In this document: one piece after another, positions 17,554 through 25,526 of the stretch | How the letters are laid out: the number at the start of each line of letters is the position of its first letter | Position numbering within the stretch: the first letter of the stretch is position 1 | NCBI RefSeq assembly: GCF_012847295.1 | Contig: NZ_JABBDY010000002.1 | Location: 806,001 to 870,000, forward strand | Length of the DNA: 64,000 bases | Direction: 5' to 3' | Origin: Microbacterium sp. MF43 | GTDB taxonomy: Bacteria > Actinomycetota > Actinomycetes > Actinomycetales > Microbacteriaceae | The notes under the pieces: model-generated | The model's database searches: none | Told to the model about the DNA's origin: nothing | What the model saw: the letters and a program-made list of their open reading frames with translations, nothing else | Position numbers and translations under genes: made by a program

Positions 17554-18413
17554 GAGAGCTCGCCGCTGACGGGATCCCCGTCGTGGTGACGTGTCGGGTT
17601 CTGAAGCTCGCCCGCCAGCCCTACTACCGCTGGCTGGCCCAGCCCATCACGCACGCCGAGCTGGTGGAGGCGTATCGCGCGAACGCCCTGTTCGATGCCC
17701 ACCGTGACGACCCGGAGTTCGGGCACCGTTTTCTCGTCGATGAAGCCGCCGATCATGGTCAGGCGATGTCGGTGCGGACAGCGTGGCGGATCTGCCGCGA
17801 CAACGGCTGGTGGTCCGCGTTCGGGAAGCGCTCGCGCGGGAAGAACGGCAAGAAGGCCGGCCCTCCCGTCCACGACGATCACGTGGGCCGCGTCTTCACC
17901 GCGACCATCCCGAACGAGCTCTGGCTCACCGACATCACCGAGCACCGCACCGCCGAGGGCAAGCTCTACCTCTGCGCCGTGAAGGACGTCTTCAGCAACC
18001 GGATCGTCGGCTACTCGATCAGCGACCGCATGAAGTCTCAGCTCGCCGTGGACGCGCTCCGCAACGCCGTCGCACGACGCTCCGAGACTGCCGGCTGCGT
18101 CGTTCACAGCGACAGGGGCAGTCAATTTCGTGCGAAGAAGTTCATCCGTGAACTGCGCCATCATGGCCTCGTCGGATCGATGGGACGAGTGGGCGCTGCA
18201 GGCGACAACGCGGCCATGGAATCGTTCTTCAGCCTTCTGCAGAAGAACGTCCTCGACCGCCGCGCCTGGGCCACACGAGAGCAGTTGCGCATCGCGATCA
18301 TCACCTGGATCGAACGGACCTACCACCGGCGCCGACGGCAAGCCCGACTCGGACGTTTGACGCCGATCGAGTTCGAGACCATCATGAACTCGCCACTGGC
18401 CCTCGCGGCCTGA
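17550..18413 (+). CDS. IS3-family transposase OrfB (DDE integrase domain)
   Basis: 287 residues from GTG 17550, probably made as the second part of an OrfAB fusion by -1 frameshifting. HTH_21-like segment near residues 45-85, then the rve integrase core with the DDE triad: Asp in ELWLTDITE, Asp in VVHSDRGSQF and Glu in NAAMESFFSLLQK. The C-terminal YHRRRRQARLGRLTPIEFE is typical. The frame is intact, so orfB itself is not broken even though orfA carries a nonsense codon. Confidence 0.9.
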   Translation: MRELAADGIPVVVTCRVLKLARQPYYRWLAQPITHAELVEAYRANALFDAHRDDPEFGHRFLVDEAADHGQAMSVRTAWRICRDNGWWSAFGKRSRGKNGKKAGPPVHDDHVGRVFTATIPNELWLTDITEHRTAEGKLYLCAVKDVFSNRIVGYSISDRMKSQLAVDALRNAVARRSETAGCVVHSDRGSQFRAKKFIRELRHHGLVGSMGRVGAAGDNAAMESFFSLLQKNVLDRRAWATREQLRIAIITWIERTYHRRRRQARLGRLTPIEFETIMNSPLALAA

Positions 18414-18448
18414 CTAACCCCTGTCACCTAATCGTGCAGCAGACCCGG

Positions 18449-18550
18449 ACCCTCATCGTCGAGCATCTCTGGCCCGCACCCGGCGTCCGCTACGTCGGCA
18501 ACGGCAGACCCCGCGGACCCAAGCCGAAAGAACTGCCACCGATGTCCTAA
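18449..18550 (+). pseudogene. C-terminal tail of a second transposase (IS481-like?)
   Basis: 33 codons reading TLIVEHLWPAPGVRYVGNG and ending PKPKELPPMS before TAA, directly abutting the right end of the IS3 element. The basic tail and the following CCGATGTCC/CACCCATGTC repeats look like the end and terminal repeat of an IS481-type element, but the family is a guess from style only. Confidence 0.45.
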
Positions 18551-18741
18551 GACATCGAGTGTCACCGATGTCCTGATACAGAACCGTCACCCATGTCAAC
18601 ATTCGGAGTTCTCAGGGGCACTGTGCGGTCACACCCGATTCACCGCGGTTGTTCCCGCTCTTGTTCCCAGTCGATGCCCACCTCGGCTGGGTGACCGGGG
18701 CTGAGCGCGAGCACCCGCGGAGCCGTCGCGGCTACTGTTGA
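18551..18741. other. Intergenic remnant between transposase tail and ROK gene
   Basis: Contains three short repeats related to CCGATGTCC/CACCCATGTC (18540-18600), probably the end of the decayed IS, then about 140 bases with no recognisable gene or hairpin. Confidence 0.4.
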
Positions 18742-19896
18742 TCAGGTCTGAGCTGCAACCCCGCTGGCGATGACTTCGATCACGCATGCGGCGGCGCCTC
18801 GGGCCCAATCGTCGAAGACGTGGGGGCGCAGCACGATCTCGCAGTCGCTGGCTGCCCCGAATGCGTGCTCGGCGAAGGCGGCGCGCAGCCGGTCTTCATA
18901 GAGCTCGTACTCAGTGACGTTCTCGCCGGCGATGACGACTAGCTCTGGTCCGACGAGGTTGACGAGCGCGGCGAGGGCCGATCCAATGACACCGCCAGCC
19001 TGCTCGAACGCCGCCCGCGCGATGGGGTCCCCCGCGTGAGCCAGAGCGAACGCATCCTCGATCGTGAGGTTCGACTCGACGTGTCCATGCCTGATGAGGT
19101 TGAGGATGGCGGCGGTCGATGCGACCGCCTCGACGCACCCACGACGCCCGCAGCTGCACACGGCATCGGCCGGACCGAGCGGGAGGTGTCCGATCTCGCC
19201 TGCGACTCCGTGCGCGCCCTGCACGACTCTTCCATGGAGGTAAAGTCCGCATCCGATTCCCGTGCCGATGGTGATGACGGCGAAGGACTCGACATCGCGG
19301 CCGGAGCCGAAGAACAGCTCCGTGACAGCAAGTGCCCTCACATCGTTCTCCAACACCGTCGGAATGCCGGTGACGTCCTGGAGCGTGCGCGCCAGGGGTA
19401 TAGCCTGCCAGCCGAGGAGCGGCGAGTCACGAACTATCCCGCCATCCCGATCGACATCGCCGGAAACCGCGACGCCGAGGCCGTCCACCGGCGCCGTGGA
19501 AGCGGAGCGCAATCGGTCGACGACACGGGTGACCGCGTCCACGACATCGACCACAGCTGCGGTGGCGTTGACCTCCTCGGTGCGCTCGAGGATGTTCGCA
19601 CCCAGATCGGTGAGCACCCCGTAGGTGCGCTCGGCGGTGATCTTCACGCCGATGATGTGGGCGCGGTCGTGCGCGACGGCGAGCGGGCTGATCGGCCGAC
19701 CGACGGACGGCGACGATCGGTTCTCACCGTTCTCGATGATGAAGCCCGCGCCGATGAGCGGCGTCACGGCTTTGGTCACTGCTGCCTGCGAGAGGCCTGT
19801 GGCGCGGGAGATGTCGACTCGTCCGAGCGGGCCGTGGGTGAGGATCCGCCGGAAGACCGCGACGGACGCGGGGGAGGTGACCGGGATGCGCTTCAC
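18742..19896 (-). CDS. ROK family transcriptional regulator
   Basis: 384 residues. An N-terminal winged helix (VDISRATGLSQAAVTKAVTPLIGAGFI, residues 28-54) is joined to a ROK sugar-kinase-like domain with ITIGTGIGCGLY and the zinc-binding HxG-CxCGxxGC signature (GEIGHLPLG, then CSCGRRGCVE). Proteins of this layout are usually sugar-responsive repressors. GTG start at 19896, 4 bases after the MalG stop. It is the last gene of the alpha-galactoside importer operon and probably represses it and the flanking glycosidases. Confidence 0.9.
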   Translation of the reverse strand: MKRIPVTSPASVAVFRRILTHGPLGRVDISRATGLSQAAVTKAVTPLIGAGFIIENGENRSSPSVGRPISPLAVAHDRAHIIGVKITAERTYGVLTDLGANILERTEEVNATAAVVDVVDAVTRVVDRLRSASTAPVDGLGVAVSGDVDRDGGIVRDSPLLGWQAIPLARTLQDVTGIPTVLENDVRALAVTELFFGSGRDVESFAVITIGTGIGCGLYLHGRVVQGAHGVAGEIGHLPLGPADAVCSCGRRGCVEAVASTAAILNLIRHGHVESNLTIEDAFALAHAGDPIARAAFEQAGGVIGSALAALVNLVGPELVVIAGENVTEYELYEDRLRAAFAEHAFGAASDCEIVLRPHVFDDWARGAAACVIEVIASGVAAQT

Positions 19897-19900
19897 GGAG

Positions 19901-20794
19901 TCAGCCTTTCAGTCCGCTGGAGGCGATGCCGGCGAAGAACTGCCGTTGCATCGCGATGAAAATGATCACGAGCGGGAGCGATGCGATAAACGATCCCGCC
20001 ATGAGCGTGGGGTAGTCGGTTCCATATTGTCCCTGCAGATTGGCCAGTCCGACGGGGAGCGTCATTGTCTCTGGGGACGAGGAGACGATGAGCGGCCAGA
20101 GCAGGTCGTTCCACGAGTACAGCGAGGTCAGCACCGCGAGCGCCGCGACCGTCGGGCCGACCATGGGGAGCATGATCCGCCAAAAGATCTGGAACGCGTT
20201 GGCACCATCGAGCCTCGCTGCCTCTTCATAGTCGGCGGGCAGGGCCAGGAACGCCTGCCGCAGGAGGAATGTGCCGAATGCCGAGAAGATCCCAGGGATC
20301 GCGATCGCAGGAACGGTGTTGAGCAGACCGAGCGCCTTCATCAGGTCGAATTGGGCGATCAGGAAGAGTTGACTGGGCGCCATCAGCATGACGAGGAACA
20401 GCACGAACAGGACGTTTCGACCGGGGAAGTCGAAGCGCGCGAACCCGTAGGCGGCGAGCGTGCAGACGAGGAGCTGGCCAGCGACCCGCAGCACGAGGGC
20501 GGCGGTCGAGACCCAGAGCATGCTTCCGAACGGCACCGTCGCGAAGAACCGCTCGAACGCGCCGAGGTCGATGGTTTGCGGCAAGAACACAGGCGGGACC
20601 GCGCGCGACTCGCTGACCGACTTGAACGTCGTGAGGATCTGCCAGACGAACGGAAAAACCATTACGGCGGCGCACGCGATGAGGATGGCGTGAAGGTACC
20701 ACTGCGAACGTCGGTGACGGCGCGACGCTTGGACGGGCTCGGGCGCCCGTGCGGCCGCCGGCCTGCCGGTGACAATGGTGGCGGTCTCAGCCAT
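19901..20794 (-). CDS. CUT1 ABC sugar transporter permease, MalG-like
   Basis: 297 residues, six membrane helices, first near 31-51 (AILIACAAVMVFPFVWQILTT). The EAA loop reads DYEEAARLDGANAFQIFWRIMLP and the C-terminus GIASSGLKG is the classic MalG tail. Overlaps the MalF-like gene by 8 bases. Forms the membrane channel of the alpha-galactoside importer. Confidence 0.92.
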   Translation of the reverse strand: MAETATIVTGRPAAARAPEPVQASRRHRRSQWYLHAILIACAAVMVFPFVWQILTTFKSVSESRAVPPVFLPQTIDLGAFERFFATVPFGSMLWVSTAALVLRVAGQLLVCTLAAYGFARFDFPGRNVLFVLFLVMLMAPSQLFLIAQFDLMKALGLLNTVPAIAIPGIFSAFGTFLLRQAFLALPADYEEAARLDGANAFQIFWRIMLPMVGPTVAALAVLTSLYSWNDLLWPLIVSSSPETMTLPVGLANLQGQYGTDYPTLMAGSFIASLPLVIIFIAMQRQFFAGIASSGLKG

Positions 20795-21716
20795 AGAACA
20801 CCGTCCTTCGCTGCAGCCTGAACTGCACGGCGGTGACGATCATGATGATCAGCAGCAGCACGATCGCGATCGCCGCACCGTATCCGCGGTCGAAACGCAG
20901 GAACGTCTGCTGGAAGAAGAAGTAGACGATCGTTTGCGACGCGGTCTCCGCTTCGGAGCCGCGGATCAGCATCACGTAGATGAGGTCGAACATCTGCAGC
21001 GACGAGATCACTGACAGCACCGAGACGAAGAAGATGCTCGGCGAGAGCAGGGGCAACGTGACGGCGAAGAACTGGCGGACCGGGCCCGCGCCATCCAACG
21101 ACGATGCTTCGATCAGCTCGGGCGGAACGCCCTGGAGACCGGCGCCCAGGATGATAATGCTCGTCCCGAGGCTCATCCAGATGCCCACGATGGCGACGGC
21201 GTAGATCGCGATCTCGGGATCGGCCACCCAGCTTGGGCCGTCGACGCCGACCAGACCGAGAGCTTGGTTGAGGAGGCCGAACTCGCCGTTGAAGATGTAG
21301 CGCCAGACCATGCCGACTGCCACCGGAAGGGTGACGATCGGCAGGAAGAAAAGCACGCGGTAGACATTCTTGCCGTGGCGGACGTTGTGGATCAGGGTCG
21401 CGATGACGATGCTAATCGGGATGCCGAGCAGCACGATCGCCGTATACACGGCGCTGTTACCCAGCGCGGACCAGAACTGCGGGTCGGCGATCAGGGTGGC
21501 GTAGTTGTCGAGTCCGGTGAACGTCTCGCCGCCGAACGGCTTGGTCTCGGTGAAGCTGAGATAGACGGTCGTGAGCAGCGGGATGATGTACAGCGCAAGG
21601 AGGCCGACCAGGGCCGGCGCGATGAACGCCAGCCCCGGCAGGTTCTGCCTCAGTCTGCTGCGAGAGTGGGGGGCGGAGCGCCGTGCGGCGCTCCGCCCGA
21701 TCGGGTGACTGCTCAT
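20787..21716 (-). CDS. CUT1 ABC sugar transporter permease, MalF-like
   Basis: 309 residues from the ATG at 21716 (MSSHPIGRSA), which overlaps the binding-protein stop (ATGA); a longer reading from 21830 would overlap that gene heavily. First helix GLAFIAPALVGLLALYIIPL; EAA loop ELIEASSLDGAGPVRQFFAVTLP. Heterodimer partner of the MalG-like protein downstream. Confidence 0.9.
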   Translation of the reverse strand: MSSHPIGRSAARRSAPHSRSRLRQNLPGLAFIAPALVGLLALYIIPLLTTVYLSFTETKPFGGETFTGLDNYATLIADPQFWSALGNSAVYTAIVLLGIPISIVIATLIHNVRHGKNVYRVLFFLPIVTLPVAVGMVWRYIFNGEFGLLNQALGLVGVDGPSWVADPEIAIYAVAIVGIWMSLGTSIIILGAGLQGVPPELIEASSLDGAGPVRQFFAVTLPLLSPSIFFVSVLSVISSLQMFDLIYVMLIRGSEAETASQTIVYFFFQQTFLRFDRGYGAAIAIVLLLIIMIVTAVQFRLQRRTVFYG

Positions 21717-22966
21717 TCTTCCTTCGCGAGGACGTCGTTCATTGCAGCGGCGAGCTTGTCGGCCGCGACCTGCACGGTCTCGGTTCCATTCCATGCCGGC
21801 GGCAGGTACTCGTCTTCTAGGGCGTTCCATGCGGCGGTGTCGGCGGACACCGGGTAGACCACCCCGTAGGGGACCTGGTCTATGAAGGCCTGCAGGTTGA
21901 ACTCGGGCATCGCGTCGACCCAGGCCTGCTGCGTGCCCTCGTAGGCGGGGATGACTGCACCGGTCGCCGCCTGAATCTCAGCCGCTTCTTTGCCTCCCAG
22001 AAACAGCAGGAACTTCTTGAGCTCTTCAGGATGCTTGGTACCGGCGAAACCGACATTCTGAATACCGTTGATGACGGTGGCGCGCTGCGCGCCCTCCGGG
22101 AGCAGGGTCACGTCGACCTTGGCACGAAGGTCCGCGTTGTCGTAGAACCGCTGCGCGTAGAACGAGCCGCCGTAGTACATCGCGACGCTGCCGTTCTCGA
22201 ACTGCGCGACCGCCTCGGTGTCGGCGAACTGCTCGAGCGTGGGCGAAACGCCTGCTGCCTGCAGGTCGGTCCAGAACTGCAGACCCTCCTGCGTCTTAGG
22301 GTCGTCGTAGCCCGACTTGCCGTCCTCGATGATGTATCCGCCGGCCTGGGCGACCGTGTTGTAGAAGCCTTCCTGGCGGTTCAGCGGCGCCGCGATGCCG
22401 TACACGCCGGCGTCGGCATCGGTGAGCTGTGCTGCCGCGGTCGAAACGTCATCCCAGGTCCACTGGTCGGCGGGGTACGCGACGCCTGCGGCGTCGAACA
22501 GCTCCTTGTTGTACCAGAGCCCGATCGTGTCGAAATCCTTCGGCAGTCCGTACAGCTCGTCATCGTAGGTGAAAAGGTCCACGAGCGCCGCGGGGTACAC
22601 GCCGAGGTCGACCTCTGCCTCCTCGATGGCGTCACCGAGCGGCAGCAGCTGGTCGTTCGCGGCGTATACCTGGAACCGGTCACCGAGCATCCAGAACGCG
22701 TCGGGGGCGTTGCCGCCCTGCGCGCCGACCTGCAGCTTGGTCCAGTAGTCGGTCCATGGGTTGACCTGCAGGTCGACCGTGATGCCCGGGTTCTCAGCCT
22801 CGAACGCGTCGATGAGCTGCTGCATCGTCTCGTCCTGGGACCACACCCCATAGGTCAGCGTGACGTCGCCGCCGTCGGAACCTCCGCTGCCGCCCGTGCT
22901 GGAGCATCCAGCGAGCAGGGCGACCGCAGCGACGGCGGTGACACCACCGGCAATCCATTTGCGCAT
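21713..22966 (-). CDS. ABC transporter sugar-binding lipoprotein
   Basis: 417 residues from ATG 22966 (MRKWIAGG). Lipobox L-L-A-G-C with Cys near residue 21, then a Ser/Gly-rich linker. Mature domain segments VTLTYGVWSQDET, NAPDAFWMLGDRF and LYGLPKDFDTIGLWYNKELFDAAGV are typical of family 1 sugar binders, the last being the substrate-site region. 44 bases downstream of the GH97 gene, so the order is glycosidase, binder, permeases, regulator. Confidence 0.9.
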   Translation of the reverse strand: MRKWIAGGVTAVAAVALLAGCSSTGGSGGSDGGDVTLTYGVWSQDETMQQLIDAFEAENPGITVDLQVNPWTDYWTKLQVGAQGGNAPDAFWMLGDRFQVYAANDQLLPLGDAIEEAEVDLGVYPAALVDLFTYDDELYGLPKDFDTIGLWYNKELFDAAGVAYPADQWTWDDVSTAAAQLTDADAGVYGIAAPLNRQEGFYNTVAQAGGYIIEDGKSGYDDPKTQEGLQFWTDLQAAGVSPTLEQFADTEAVAQFENGSVAMYYGGSFYAQRFYDNADLRAKVDVTLLPEGAQRATVINGIQNVGFAGTKHPEELKKFLLFLGGKEAAEIQAATGAVIPAYEGTQQAWVDAMPEFNLQAFIDQVPYGVVYPVSADTAAWNALEDEYLPPAWNGTETVQVAADKLAAAMNDVLAKEE

Positions 22967-23010
22967 GTGATTCGTTCTCCTCTTGATCAGCCTGGCCACC
23001 ATGCCAGGGC

Positions 23011-25446
23011 TTATTCGGCCAGACGCAGCGTCAACCAGTCGACGTGCGCCTCGTCCCCCACGTCGATCGAGGTGCGCAGCGTGAGCGTGTCCGCCCCTCC
23101 AACTGCGATCTCGAACGGCAGTGGGTCGGTTCCTCCGCGGACGGTGAAGCTTGCAGTGAGCTCGCCGTCGACGAGGATCTCGGCGATGGCCGTGGCTGTG
23201 GGGGTCTCATCATCAATGGCGACGAGACCGGTGAACCGGGTGGTCGTTCCGGTGATGGCGTACTCGATCTCTGACTCGTGAGAGACACCGAGCCCATCGG
23301 CGAATGCCTGCCCGCGAACCTGCAGCGGTCCACCGTCTCGCGGATCCCCCCCGCCGTTCGCGAGGCCGCGCTCGACCGGGCCGACCGCGTTTCTGGCCGA
23401 CACGAAGGGCAGCGCAGAGACATCCTGCGACGCCGCGGTCAGCGGGGTCAGGATCCGCACGTGGGACACGACGGGAACGTCGTCATGACCGGGCGCCTCT
23501 AGTGTCACGACTGCGAGATCGCCGGGTTCGGGCCGTGAGGTCGGGCGAAGCATCCATCCGCCGTCGTCATTCCGTGTGGCTGCCCAACCTGGCGGGACCC
23601 GCAGGTGGGTTGCGTCGCTGTGTACGGTGACATCGTCTCCAGTCAGCACCACGATGCGCTCCTCTACCCGGGGCCGCGCGAGCGCGGGGCGGGTTGTTGC
23701 GCGGTTCAACGGCGCACCGGCCGGAGCGACGATCGCTACGAACCCGCCGCGAGGCGCGAGCCGCACTTCGACGGCGTCTCGGACACCGGTGGACCGCACC
23801 TGAGTCAGTGCTCCGTCGGAGTCACCGATGGCCCAGACATCCGCCGGACCGCCGATAAGTTCAGCAGGCTCGAACGCCACCACCGTCTCTCTCGACTCCG
23901 CGCCGACGCAACCGATGAACCATCGGTCACGGCTGCGCCGCGCGATCGTTGCGTGTGTGTCGGGGTGGCCGTCGAGCAACCTCACCTCGTCCCACACGGG
24001 CGGCAGTTCGGCGAGGAACTTGGCTGCCAGCGGCCGCGAACGGTACTCGTCCGGATCGTCCGCGAAGTGGGTGATCCCGCTCTCGTAGACCACGCTGAGA
24101 GCGAGTTCGTGTCCGTCGCTGGTCTCGCGATGCGGCGCACTGAAGGTCACGGGGGTGTAGTCCATCGCTCCCACGACGTTCCGGGTGAACGGCTGGATCA
24201 CGTTGTGGGCCGCGGTCAGCGGCTGGCCGTAGAAGACGTAGTACTCCGCACCGCGAATGCCCTCGTAGCTGATCACGTGCGGGTAGGTGCGGGCCCAACC
24301 GCGGGGGATGACGGAGCCGTGGAAGTTGACGACGAGGCCGACCCGGGCCGTCTCCGCGATGATCGCGTCGTACCACCGGTAGCGTTCCTGCGCCTCGGAC
24401 TCCATGAAGTCGACCTTGATCCCCGCGACACCCCAGGAGCGCCATAGCGCCAGCTTGCGGAGGTTGGTCTCACCGTCGAGATCGCTCCATGAGCTCCACA
24501 GGTGCACCTGGATGCCGCGGGCGCTGGCGTAGGAGACCAGCTCCGGCACCCAGGCGGGATCCCACCCGCAGTCGACCAGCACATGCTCCCAGCCCTGCTC
24601 GGCGGCGAAGTCAGTGAAGCGCTTCTGCACGTCGAGGTATGCACCGGAGAACTGGCTGGACCACCAGGACCAGGCCGCGCGGCCGGGGCGCGGCAGGAGA
24701 GCATCCGGGCCGGCGGCGGGGGCGAGGTCATCGACCAGAGTGGAGGTAATGACGTCGGCGAGCGAGCCGGCGACGAGCACCCGCCAAGGCGTCAGGTGCG
24801 CGCCCTCCACCTCGATCTCGACATCGGCAGGGGTGATGGTGAAGGTCTCGCCGTCGAAGGAGGCATGGGCACCAGAGCTGCGCCCGTCGATGGCGGACTC
24901 GCTGAGGAGAACGAACCGGTCCCGGCTGACTTCGAGCAGCAGTGGGAACCCGTACTCGCCGGCGGGCAGGTCGCGAAGGTCGCTGCCGAACCTCGGCGTC
25001 TCATACCAGGTCTGATACTCGAGCACCCATGCCCGTGCGTGAGGAGCGACGGCGACACGGGTGCGTTCGTGGCCCATGAGTCGAGCCGTGTCGGGCAGCC
25101 GGTACCGGAAGGCGAAGCCGTCGGCACCGACGCGGACGACCACGTCCCAGGCCACCTGTCGCGTGCGTAGCGCCACGGTGATCTCGCGGTGCTCGACGTG
25201 TCGAACGCCGACCGCCTTCCCCGAGGCCGCCAGCCACTCGTCCTGAACGACACTCTCAGCGGAGGACACGATCTCGGCACCGACGCCGAGGTCGAAGCCA
25301 TCGACGTCCACGCCGAGTTCGACCCGCGCGATGGAGGCCTGAGCCAGCTGGAACTCGAGGACCGGCCGGCCGTCGTTCGTGGTGAGGACCGCACGGCGGT
25401 CGCCGTGGCTCGCCTCCACGGCTGTTTCGGGGGCGGCATGCGTCAA
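23011..25446 (-). CDS. GH97 glycoside hydrolase with C-terminal NPCBM-like domain, cytoplasmic
   Basis: 811 residues, no signal peptide. GH97 order: N-terminal beta-sandwich (1-235), TIM barrel (about 236-520) with PGRAAWSWWSSQ, VDCGWDP and the nucleophile strand GVAGIKVDFMES whose Asp marks the retaining alpha-galactosidase-type branch, followed by NFHGSVIPRG. A beta domain leads to an NPCBM-like module (about 675-811: VGPVERGLANGGGDP, LGVSHESEIEY, HVDWLTLRL). The start is TTG at 25446 with CGGAG 8 bases before; GTG at 25419 is an alternative. Probably cleaves imported alpha-galactosides in the cytoplasm. Confidence 0.85.
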   Translation of the reverse strand: MTHAAPETAVEASHGDRRAVLTTNDGRPVLEFQLAQASIARVELGVDVDGFDLGVGAEIVSSAESVVQDEWLAASGKAVGVRHVEHREITVALRTRQVAWDVVVRVGADGFAFRYRLPDTARLMGHERTRVAVAPHARAWVLEYQTWYETPRFGSDLRDLPAGEYGFPLLLEVSRDRFVLLSESAIDGRSSGAHASFDGETFTITPADVEIEVEGAHLTPWRVLVAGSLADVITSTLVDDLAPAAGPDALLPRPGRAAWSWWSSQFSGAYLDVQKRFTDFAAEQGWEHVLVDCGWDPAWVPELVSYASARGIQVHLWSSWSDLDGETNLRKLALWRSWGVAGIKVDFMESEAQERYRWYDAIIAETARVGLVVNFHGSVIPRGWARTYPHVISYEGIRGAEYYVFYGQPLTAAHNVIQPFTRNVVGAMDYTPVTFSAPHRETSDGHELALSVVYESGITHFADDPDEYRSRPLAAKFLAELPPVWDEVRLLDGHPDTHATIARRSRDRWFIGCVGAESRETVVAFEPAELIGGPADVWAIGDSDGALTQVRSTGVRDAVEVRLAPRGGFVAIVAPAGAPLNRATTRPALARPRVEERIVVLTGDDVTVHSDATHLRVPPGWAATRNDDGGWMLRPTSRPEPGDLAVVTLEAPGHDDVPVVSHVRILTPLTAASQDVSALPFVSARNAVGPVERGLANGGGDPRDGGPLQVRGQAFADGLGVSHESEIEYAITGTTTRFTGLVAIDDETPTATAIAEILVDGELTASFTVRGGTDPLPFEIAVGGADTLTLRTSIDVGDEAHVDWLTLRLAE

Positions 25447-25494
25447 GGCGGGGACTCCGTTGTCGATCGGGATTGGAGTTGCGGTCAGGGACGA

Positions 25495-25526
25495 GGATAA
25501 GCATGATTAATTCATGACGTCAAGTA
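25495..25526 (-). promoter_or_regulatory. Promoter of GH97/importer operon with shared TACTTGACG motif
   Basis: On the minus strand TACTTGACGTCAT holds a -35 TTGACG (25518-25523), a 17-base spacer and TTATCC as -10 (25495-25500), about 50 bases before the GH97 start. The same TACTTGACG-W-CAT block recurs at 30523-30535 before the second GH97 gene. The motif overlaps the first codons of the divergent GH36 gene. Confidence 0.55.

Larger units (their letters stand above)
17166..18446 (+). mobile_element. IS3-family insertion sequence
   Basis: About 1281 bases, bounded by imperfect inverted repeats. The left end reads GGGTCTGCTGCACGGATAGG from 17166 and continues GTGACA. The right end is its complement, TGTCACCTAATCGTGCAGCA from 18422 and then GACCC to 18446. 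It holds orfA and orfB in the IS3 arrangement. No target duplication is evident: the flanks are a PfkB remnant with unclassified sequence on the left and another transposase tail on the right, so it seems to sit in already rearranged DNA. Confidence 0.85.
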
